A program made the translations under genes and the position numbers. Positions 1-5,906 of a stretch of DNA of 7,083 bases are shown here, one piece after another. How positions within the stretch are numbered: the first letter of the stretch is position 1; every line of letters starts with the position of its first letter. Source of the DNA: Bacteroidales bacterium (GTDB lineage: Bacteria > Bacteroidota > Bacteroidia > Bacteroidales > 4484-276); the NCBI GenBank assembly GCA_029939965.1, contig JAOZRY010000018.1, positions 1 to 7,083 of the forward strand, given 5' to 3'. Below the pieces are notes generated by a model, which made no database searches, was not told the DNA's origin, and saw nothing but the letters and a program-made list of their open reading frames with translations.

Positions 1-65
1 TCATTTCTATCACCCCACAATCCGTATTCCATTACTTTGTTTGTAGCTTTAACCATGCTACGCAT
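1..65 (-). CDS. 5' end of an unrecognised gene, cut by the left window edge
   Basis: On the minus strand an ATG at 65-63 opens a frame that stays open to the window edge. It encodes about 21 residues beginning MRSMVKATNKVMEYGLW and then GDRN. A second in-frame ATG lies at 56-54 (MVKATNK...). The first ATG begins only 4 bases after the stop codon of the upstream CotH-like gene, which is typical of co-transcribed genes. The residue mix (aromatic, charged, no signal peptide) looks like the start of a cytoplasmic protein, but the piece is too short for a family call and I do not recognise it. No Shine-Dalgarno sequence is visible, as is usual in Bacteroidota. The frame could be open by chance over such a short distance, so confidence is limited. 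Confidence 0.45.
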   Translation of the reverse strand, partial: MRSMVKATNKVMEYGLWGDRN

Positions 66-69
66 TTTG

Positions 70-2394
70 CTATTTCACAATTAATTTATAGGACTCGAAA
101 TTTAAATCATCGAAAATTTTTACAAAATAAATACCGCTATTAGGTACAGGTATCTGAAAAGATTTACTATTTGCATACGCCGGTATTAGTATATTATTTT
201 CGGTATAGATGGTATGGCCAAACATATCGCAAACCTCAATATTAATTTTAACCTCTTTTTGATATATTGGTTTAATAAAAACAACCCCGTTGTTAGGATT
301 GGGATACAGTATGAAATTTGATTCTTCTTCGCTTTTACTAAAGTTATTTATTGAGGAAATAAAAACATTCATGTTTTCGACAACTACTTGCGGTCTGTTT
401 TCTAAAAATGCCTTGATGTTGATGTCGATATCATTTTCCCAGGAACTATACGAATCCGGAAAATTCCAACGTCCAATATGCCTGAGCATTTCATTTTGAT
501 ACAACTGTTTTACATCTTCAAGCTTTTGTAAAGTTATATCGGAGTTAAAGCAATTCGTCAATAAATAATTATACCTTTCAACAAATTGATCTACAAAAAC
601 CTCATTAGTAAAAAGTTTCCTGAACAATAAAGCAGCATGTGGAAAGTATGGCCATGAGCCGGTATTTAATGTCATGTGCCTGAACATATTGTAATTGTAA
701 TGGAGATAACCGGCATCAATATCAAAAAATATCCACCTCCATTTACTTTCAGGATCAATCTCTCTCCACCATCTATTATTACTCCGGGGCCAGTCGATAT
801 TTGCAAAAAACATTTCAGCTATATGGTAATCTATAAAATTGCTAATATCAATTATCGAATCAATAAACTCATAATTTTCTTCTATAGAAAAATCCATATC
901 AATAATTATCTCCTCCAAATCCCAAAAATGATTTCCATAATACAGCTCTTCTACAATAACCGAATCCTTATCTATGTTGTATAAATAACTAATATACCGT
1001 TCATCGGTTTTATCCATTAGCGTATGAATACCCCAATACTCGCCATTTAAAAATACTACAACCGGATTGAAATCCTGATACTCAATATCCAAATCACGAA
1101 CAATATCGTGTGCCAGTGCATCTGCAATAATTGTTTGTCCGTTGTATGCTCCCATGGTTGCACGCAAAACAAAACGCTTATACTTATTTACATTTCTATG
1201 TGGTAATAGCGGATATTCAAACCAGGATTTTCCATATTCGGAGCGGGCATATAATTTTATGGATTTTTGGGCTGCCTGTCTTGTTTTACCACCATGTATC
1301 CTGATACCGGTATTTTGTGCAAACCCCATATTACCAGCCGAATCGAAATATTCGATATGAACAGGCCTTTCCCATGTAACATCCTTTATAAAATAATTAC
1401 CACTCCATTCAGGGTTTGCCGTATCGTAATTAACACCCGGAACGTAAATGCCTGTTTCCGGCGAAAAGAAATTATTGAAATCAGAAACAATGGAGATTAC
1501 CGGCATATCATATTTCGCGTTTATAAGGCTGTCGATAATAAATGTTTGGGTATATACCGGGCTGGTTTTAACTCCATTGCTGAACGAAGCGCAACGAAAA
1601 ACAATTGCTTTGTCGATAATTTCTTCCGGCAATGACCATGCCTTAAAAGTGATTAGTTCCTGAGGAGGGGATGTTGGTATTTCCGACAAAACATTAGGTG
1701 CAGCATATTGGTAATCCATAAACAACGAATCAGGAAAAACCTCCGAACTATCCGATGGCATGTTACCATTGAGGGTATAAAAAATGGTGTCGTTGATTAT
1801 GCTTGCGATGTTTAAGAAAAACGGTGATGAATAAAACCCGGCATCATGCGAAAATTCAAGTTGATTAAAAATTAAATTTGTTTGATTGAATGATGAGTTG
1901 AAAGATCGCATCCAATTGGAACTCCCATCTGGATATCGTCCGTACGATTCATCGTCCGACAGATCAATTTCTACAGTTTGATCGATAAGAAAACCCTCGC
2001 TATTCGATAAAAAAAGCTCCTCCCCCGATGAGGCAATTTTAAAATTAGTGTGCAACTCGGTGGTATCGAGCCGGTTTTTACCCGATGCAAAAACGGTAAT
2101 AAAGCCATTTGCAGCAATTGTAACATCAGGAAAAGTCCACTTGTGTAAATTGTTATTATCATCAGAAAGGCAAAATCCGGCAAGATTAACAGATACATCG
2201 TATTTATTATACAGTTCAATCCAATCTACAAAATCCCCGTCCTCATCTGCAATCACAGTTTCATTATCCGACATAAATTCGTTAATTACAACTACCTGCC
2301 CATAACATGTTGCCGTAAAAAAGAGATGAACAACCATGAACATTAAAGATACTTTCATTCCATTTACGTAATTGTTATTAAACCATTTTAACAT
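70..2394 (-). CDS. Secreted CotH-kinase-like protein with lamin-tail domain and T9SS sorting domain
   Basis: Predicted secreted protein of 774 residues. A signal peptide covers roughly residues 1-33, with a hydrophobic run ending in a CYGQ-like site; an internal Met at residue 13 (2358) is an equally good start. Residues 34-150 look like a lamin-tail domain (VINEFMSDN, DWIELYN, GFCLSDD). Residues 180-290 look like a chitobiase/hexosaminidase C-terminal domain (YTLNGNMPS). Residues 296-670 match the CotH family: RIHGG near 365, NGEYWGIH near 450, NIDWPRSNNRWWR near 532-543, and WRWIFFDID near 552-560. The last 80 residues form a T9SS type A sorting tail (YPNPNNG near 697, SGIYFVKI near 753, final KLIVK). 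CotH of Bacillus is a spore-coat protein kinase; here the substrate is unknown and kinase activity is inferred. The protein is probably exported by T9SS and surface-anchored or released. It is transcribed from a -7 element just upstream and may be co-transcribed with the fragment at the left edge. Confidence 0.93.
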   Translation of the reverse strand: MLKWFNNNYVNGMKVSLMFMVVHLFFTATCYGQVVVINEFMSDNETVIADEDGDFVDWIELYNKYDVSVNLAGFCLSDDNNNLHKWTFPDVTIAANGFITVFASGKNRLDTTELHTNFKIASSGEELFLSNSEGFLIDQTVEIDLSDDESYGRYPDGSSNWMRSFNSSFNQTNLIFNQLEFSHDAGFYSSPFFLNIASIINDTIFYTLNGNMPSDSSEVFPDSLFMDYQYAAPNVLSEIPTSPPQELITFKAWSLPEEIIDKAIVFRCASFSNGVKTSPVYTQTFIIDSLINAKYDMPVISIVSDFNNFFSPETGIYVPGVNYDTANPEWSGNYFIKDVTWERPVHIEYFDSAGNMGFAQNTGIRIHGGKTRQAAQKSIKLYARSEYGKSWFEYPLLPHRNVNKYKRFVLRATMGAYNGQTIIADALAHDIVRDLDIEYQDFNPVVVFLNGEYWGIHTLMDKTDERYISYLYNIDKDSVIVEELYYGNHFWDLEEIIIDMDFSIEENYEFIDSIIDISNFIDYHIAEMFFANIDWPRSNNRWWREIDPESKWRWIFFDIDAGYLHYNYNMFRHMTLNTGSWPYFPHAALLFRKLFTNEVFVDQFVERYNYLLTNCFNSDITLQKLEDVKQLYQNEMLRHIGRWNFPDSYSSWENDIDINIKAFLENRPQVVVENMNVFISSINNFSKSEEESNFILYPNPNNGVVFIKPIYQKEVKINIEVCDMFGHTIYTENNILIPAYANSKSFQIPVPNSGIYFVKIFDDLNFESYKLIVK

Positions 2395-2423
2395 ATCAAT
2401 TCAGAGGTTTTTCATTTTCTTTG

Positions 2424-2431
2424 CAAAAGTA
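2424..2431 (-). promoter_or_regulatory. -7 promoter element upstream of the CotH-like gene
   Basis: Read on the minus strand this site is TACTTTTG, a perfect match to the Bacteroidota housekeeping -7 consensus TAnnTTTG, followed by C and an A-rich stretch. It lies 29 bases upstream of the ATG at 2394, which would give a leader of roughly 20 bases. A matching -33 TTTG at the usual 19-21 base distance is not evident: a TTTG at 2446-2443 is too close (11 bases), and a TTTA at 2452-2449 is a weak alternative. Assignment rests on the -7 match and its position. Confidence 0.55.
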
Positions 2432-2493
2432 CGGATTCATTACAAATGTAAATAAAAAGTACCTTATTGTTTTGCCCAATACTTTAATAAGCT

Positions 2494-3156
2494 ATGAAAT
2501 TCAACATATTCAAATCATTCCTTCTGCAAAACTATTCCCTCTTGTTGTTTGTTGTGATTCTGATATTTGTTGTCCCGCTCTTTCCGGTTTCGTGGCACAA
2601 TGTATTGTTCAATGTTTTTTTTACAATGATTTACCTCATGGCACCACTTACAATGGAAAGAAACCGTAAGCCCTTGCTATTTACGGCGATTGTTCTAATG
2701 TTTTTGTTATGGGTAATTTCGCCAGAACATTACCCCGTGTTGAATGCTATTTCAAAAATTATTACTATTCTGTTTTTCAGTTGGGTTGTAGTTAGTTTTA
2801 TCATTATGATTTCCCGATCCAAAATTGTAAGTACAAAATTAATACTTGAGTCAATCAATGGATATTTGATGATGGGGCTTATGTTTACGCTCATTATTGC
2901 AATTATCCAGTCTTACAATCCTGATGCATTTTCGTTTCCTGAAGGGGCACTACATGTGGGTAAAAATGTGAACAATTTCAGCAATTACCTGTATTATACT
3001 TTGGTTACTATTTCTACACTTGGTTATGGCGATGTATTGCCAACGGCTCAATATGCAAAATCGCTGGCAACATTTATCAGCATTTCCGGTCAGTTATACA
3101 TTGCCATCATTGTTGCCAATCTCGTGGGGAAATTTGCGAGTCAAAACATTAAATAA
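2494..3156 (+). CDS. Two-pore-type potassium channel family protein (Ion_trans_2)
   Basis: Integral membrane protein of 220 residues carrying the potassium-channel signature TISTLGYGD at residues 172-180; the TLGYGD selectivity filter is intact. Hydrophobic segments fall at about 13-31, 35-52, 61-78, 85-107 and 120-138. A re-entrant pore helix (about 163-174) and a final membrane helix (about 190-212) follow. The protein therefore has extra N-terminal helices ahead of the pore unit, but no helix with the regularly spaced arginines of a voltage sensor, and no C-terminal RCK/TrkA-N regulatory domain: it ends about seven residues after the last helix. It should conduct K+ across the inner membrane; its gating stimulus cannot be read from the sequence. 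It is the first gene of a rightward group, 24 bp ahead of the lipoprotein gene. No convincing promoter is visible in the short divergent region on its own strand. Confidence 0.9.
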   Translation: MKFNIFKSFLLQNYSLLLFVVILIFVVPLFPVSWHNVLFNVFFTMIYLMAPLTMERNRKPLLFTAIVLMFLLWVISPEHYPVLNAISKIITILFFSWVVVSFIIMISRSKIVSTKLILESINGYLMMGLMFTLIIAIIQSYNPDAFSFPEGALHVGKNVNNFSNYLYYTLVTISTLGYGDVLPTAQYAKSLATFISISGQLYIAIIVANLVGKFASQNIK

Positions 3157-3180
3157 ATATTTTTTATAAAAACAACAAGT

Positions 3181-3753
3181 ATGAAAAAACAAACGACATT
3201 TTATTTGCTTGCAGCATTATTACTTGGCATTTTGAGTGGATGCAGTTCAAAACTCAGCATTACTTCCGACTATGACAAAGAAGTGGATTTTACACAATTC
3301 AAAACATACTCTTTTTATGGCTGGACAAAAGAAAGTGATAAAATAATTAACAGTATCAATCGTGAGCGATTTGAAAAAGCTGTTGCTGAAGAGCTAAATG
3401 CACGAGGATTAAGCTATGTAGAAGATGGTGGTGAACTAACAGTATCTCTTTTTATTCAGTTCGATCATAAGCGTGGCGTAAATGCCTACACCGATCATTA
3501 TGGCAGCCCGTATGGATACGGGTATGGCTACGGCTGGGGCTGGGGTTATGGCTATTCAAGTACACATTACCACGAATACGATTATTTGGTTGGAACTTTG
3601 GTGATTGATATTTTTGATCATCAACAAAAAAAACTGATCTGGCAGGGTGTAGGTTCACAAACTGTAGATGAAAAACCCAATAACCGCGAGTATGGAATTA
3701 AACGTGCTGTTAGAGGAATAATAGCAAAATATCCCGTTAATCGAACAAAATAG
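3181..3753 (+). CDS. DUF4136 domain lipoprotein with Tyr/Gly/Trp-rich loop
   Basis: A 190-residue lipoprotein. Residues 1-20 form a signal peptide ending in the lipobox LSGC, so Cys21 would be the lipidated first residue; the following SSK carries no obvious inner-membrane retention Asp. The mature part fits DUF4136: an opening strand near residues 30-46 (DYDKEVDFTQFKTYSFY), a helix near 60-75, a strand near 85-94 (LTVSLFIQF), then GTLVIDIFD near 138-146 and LIWQGVGSQ near 152-160. Between the strands is an unusual low-complexity loop at residues 107-125 made almost entirely of Tyr, Gly and Trp. The function of DUF4136 lipoproteins is not established; an outer-membrane or periplasmic structural role is an inference. 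The gene sits 24 bp after the channel gene and 69 bp before the small exported protein. Confidence 0.88.
   Translation: MKKQTTFYLLAALLLGILSGCSSKLSITSDYDKEVDFTQFKTYSFYGWTKESDKIINSINRERFEKAVAEELNARGLSYVEDGGELTVSLFIQFDHKRGVNAYTDHYGSPYGYGYGYGWGWGYGYSSTHYHEYDYLVGTLVIDIFDHQQKKLIWQGVGSQTVDEKPNNREYGIKRAVRGIIAKYPVNRTK
3499..3555 (+). repeat. Short degenerate repeat encoding a Tyr-Gly/Trp-Gly run
   Basis: Within the DUF4136 gene, degenerate hexanucleotide-like units (TAYGGN / TGGGGN) encode alternating Tyr-Gly and Trp-Gly dipeptides at residues 107-125. The codons vary at third positions, so the run looks maintained as protein sequence and not like a freshly slipped perfect microsatellite. It is noticeably more G-rich than the surrounding AT-rich DNA. 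Confidence 0.7.
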
Positions 3754-3822
3754 AGATATGTGTGTTTGTTGTTAAATTTCACTTTATATAAAAATAAATT
3801 ATTATTAAAATTTTAAAACAAA

Positions 3823-4287
3823 ATGAGAAAAGTAGCAATTCTATTATTAGCAATTTTTGCCGGAACTCAAATTTGGGCACAATCAGAAAATGATTACATC
3901 GAAATTGCAAGAACAGTATTAAAAACAGAAAAGAAAGCTGCCGTAGCCGATGCCATGCAGTTTAACGATGAAGAAGCCGAAGTGTTCTGGCCTTTGTACA
4001 ACGAATACACCGAAGCCGAATATCTAATTTTCACCAAGCGGATAGGCATTATTAAAGATTTTGCCAAAAATTTCGAAAACCTTTCTGATGAAAAAGCAGA
4101 TGAGTTATGGGCAAACAATATGAAATACGATCAGGAACTACTCAATCTTAAAAAGAAGTATTATAAAAAATTCAAAAAGATACTTCCTGCAGGAATAGCA
4201 GCACGTTTTTTTCAGATAGAAAACAAAATTAATACTTTGATTGATGCTGAATTAGCTCTTGATATCCCGTTGATTGAGGTAAAATAA
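3823..4287 (+). CDS. Small exported helical protein, Spy/CpxP-like
   Basis: A 154-residue protein with a clear signal peptide (positively charged MRK, hydrophobic core at residues 4-13, and likely cleavage after WAQ near residue 20). The mature part is predicted to be all helical and rich in Lys, Glu and Asp, with a long charged helix at about 95-120 (KYDQELLNLKKKYYKKFKK). It ends in ILPAGIAARFFQIENKINTLID near residues 120-141. That last motif resembles the LTxxQ-type helix seen in Spy/CpxP-like periplasmic proteins, and similar small exported proteins are common in Bacteroidota. A chaperone or envelope-stress role is therefore an inference, not shown. The leader upstream (3786-3822) is almost pure A/T, typical of well-translated Bacteroidota genes, and I could not pick a convincing -7 element in it. 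It is the last gene before a strong terminator. Confidence 0.8.
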   Translation: MRKVAILLLAIFAGTQIWAQSENDYIEIARTVLKTEKKAAVADAMQFNDEEAEVFWPLYNEYTEAEYLIFTKRIGIIKDFAKNFENLSDEKADELWANNMKYDQELLNLKKKYYKKFKKILPAGIAARFFQIENKINTLIDAELALDIPLIEVK

Positions 4288-4311
4288 TCAACCGAAGAAT
4301 ACAACATAAAT

Positions 4312-4352
4312 TAGCCCTGACAATAGTTAAAATTGTTTGGGCTATTTTTTTT
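4312..4352 (+). terminator. Rho-independent terminator after the channel/lipoprotein/exported-protein group
   Basis: An inverted repeat TAGCCC (4312-4317) pairs with GGGCTA (4339-4344), and an inner ACAAT (4320-4324) pairs with ATTGT (4332-4336) around a seven-base loop. Only a two-base interruption separates the two stems, one position of which can form a G-T pair. Eight consecutive T follow directly (4345-4352). The hairpin starts 24 bases after the stop codon of the small exported protein and separates this group from the LptF/G promoter. Confidence 0.88.
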
Positions 4353-4413
4353 CATAAACCAATTTTAATAATTCATCGTTATTTACCCGTTACAAAAAGG
4401 CTGTAAAGAAGTA

Positions 4414-4421
4414 TATCTTTG
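4414..4421 (+). promoter_or_regulatory. -7 promoter element of the LptF/G-glycosyltransferase unit
   Basis: TATCTTTG matches the Bacteroidota -7 consensus TAnnTTTG exactly and is followed by C and an A-rich stretch. Transcription would begin a few bases downstream, near 4426-4428. The upstream region at the expected -33 distance (around 4389-4393, GTTAC) matches TTTG only weakly. The site follows a strong terminator, so a fresh promoter is expected here. It also overlaps the TTG at 4419, arguing that this codon is not the start of the following gene. Confidence 0.6.
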
Positions 4422-4442
4422 CAACAAATAAATAGAATACTA

Positions 4443-5882
4443 TTGAAGAAGCTCGATTTATTCGTATTAAAATCATATTTGGGCCCGCTAGTACTCACAT
4501 TTTTTATCTCCCTTTTTATACTGGTAATGCAGTTTTTGTGGAAGTATGTGGACGAATTGGTTGGCAAAGGACTGGAATGGTACGTAATTTCCGAGCTCCT
4601 TTTTTATGCTTCATCCACGTTTGTACCTCTTGCCTTGCCCCTTGCTATTCTACTTTCGTCACTTATGACCTTTGGGAATCTGGGCGAGAATTATGAACTT
4701 GTTGCTATGAAAGCCTCCGGTATTTCTATTGGTAGAATTATGAGACCTCTCGTGGTTTTATCGCTCATGATTAGTGCTATTGCATTTGTATTTTCAAATA
4801 ATGCACTTCCAATTGCCAATCTCAAATTTCATTCATTGCTGTATGATGTCCGACAGCAAAAACTTACACTAAACATTAAGGAAGGTATTTTTTACAATGG
4901 CATCAACGGATTTACAATTCGTATTTCCGAAAAGGATCAGGAAAAAAACATTATTAAAGATGTGATGATCTACAACCACTCCGACCGCATGGGCAACATT
5001 AAACTTACTACTGCCAAATGGGGCAAAATGGAACTTACACCCGACAAATCCACATTAGTTTTTCATCTTTATGACGGGTATAACTATGAGGAAATTGTAA
5101 ATCGCAAAGGCCACAAAATTAAGCGACCTTTTCAGCGCAGCAAATTTCAAGAGCAAACAAACCGGTTTAACGGACTGGATTTTGCCCTTAACCGTACCAA
5201 TGAAAGTCTTTTCAGGAATAATTATCAGATGATGAACCTGATGCAGCTCAGCACATATCGCGATTCGCTGTATGCTGAACTCACCCTCAGAAAAAATAAG
5301 GTTACTAAAACAATTCGCGAAAGATTTGTTTTTTATAATAAAGCCGACACCACTTATTTTAGATACGACACAACCAATAATGTAAAAGTGGAAGACACGA
5401 TTTATGACCTGTTTAAAGTTGGCCGCAAAACCAAATTAGCTGCCTTAAATTTCGCACTTCAGTCGGCAAGGTCTGCAAAAAACAATTTGGAATTTAGTAT
5501 TGGTGATTTCGAGAAACGTGCTGAACGAATCCGTAAACACGACATCGAATGGCATCGTAAATTTACACTTTCGATTGCATGCTTTATTTTGTTTTTTATT
5601 GGAGCACCACTGGGAGCCATTATCCGCAAAGGAGGTCTGGGAATGCCGGTTGTGGTATCGATTTTCTTTTTTGTAATCTATCATATTATTTCCATCACCG
5701 GCGAAAAATATGCCAGAGCCGGCGTTTTAGAACCTATAATTGCCATGTGGCTCGCCTCTATAATACTTTTGCCTATGGGGATTTTTCTTACCTACAAGGC
5801 TACAACCGATGCTCCATTGCTCGATTCTGATATATGGAATAAATTCTTTAAACAATTTTTATTTTTTCGTAAAAAGAAATAG
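4443..5882 (+). CDS. LptF/LptG (YjgP/YjgQ) family LPS-export permease
   Basis: Membrane subunit of the LptB2FG-type ABC transporter, which extracts lipopolysaccharide from the inner membrane and passes it to LptC. With a TTG start at 4443 it has 479 residues. Membrane helices lie at about 15-34, 55-77 and 102-122, then a periplasmic jellyroll at about 125-235, and helices at about 374-394, 400-420 and 430-450. Family features are SSLMTFGNLGENYELVAMKASG near 72-93 and EWHRKFTLS near 369-377, followed by GAPLGAIIRKGGLG. E. coli LptF and LptG are about 360 residues; the excess is a soluble, partly coiled stretch at about 245-368. No upstream ATG fits and the first in-frame ATG (4527) falls inside the first helix, so a non-ATG start is needed. 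TTG 4419 is also in frame but lies inside the -7 element. Whether it acts as LptF or LptG cannot be decided here. Confidence 0.92.
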   Translation: MKKLDLFVLKSYLGPLVLTFFISLFILVMQFLWKYVDELVGKGLEWYVISELLFYASSTFVPLALPLAILLSSLMTFGNLGENYELVAMKASGISIGRIMRPLVVLSLMISAIAFVFSNNALPIANLKFHSLLYDVRQQKLTLNIKEGIFYNGINGFTIRISEKDQEKNIIKDVMIYNHSDRMGNIKLTTAKWGKMELTPDKSTLVFHLYDGYNYEEIVNRKGHKIKRPFQRSKFQEQTNRFNGLDFALNRTNESLFRNNYQMMNLMQLSTYRDSLYAELTLRKNKVTKTIRERFVFYNKADTTYFRYDTTNNVKVEDTIYDLFKVGRKTKLAALNFALQSARSAKNNLEFSIGDFEKRAERIRKHDIEWHRKFTLSIACFILFFIGAPLGAIIRKGGLGMPVVVSIFFFVIYHIISITGEKYARAGVLEPIIAMWLASIILLPMGIFLTYKATTDAPLLDSDIWNKFFKQFLFFRKKK

Positions 5883-5906
5883 TTTTCAAAAATACCTACC
5901 TGGGCT

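Noticed and set aside
676..1663. Several plus-strand open frames of 71-122 codons opposite the CotH-like gene
   Set aside because: They are antisense to a gene with clear domain motifs across the same bases, overlap one another, and show no recognisable motifs.
2420..2431. TTTGCAAAAGTA considered as a repressor operator because of its partial symmetry
   Set aside because: The symmetry is only the TTTGCAAA core and is explained by the minus-strand -7 element followed by its usual C and A-rich stretch; no second copy is seen in the window.
2447..2490. Possible plus-strand promoter for the channel gene (TATTGTTTTG or TACTTTAA)
   Set aside because: Neither matches TAnnTTTG with correct spacing and no -33 element is placed properly, so no site was listed.
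2421..2669. Plus-strand frame of 82 codons overlapping the start of the channel gene
   Set aside because: It overlaps the channel's N-terminal helices in another frame and would begin within the divergent promoter region; its protein looks like a frame-shifted reading of the channel.
4379..4567. Minus-strand frame of 62 codons across the Lpt permease start
   Set aside because: It covers the promoter and first membrane helix of the permease and has no family-like feature.
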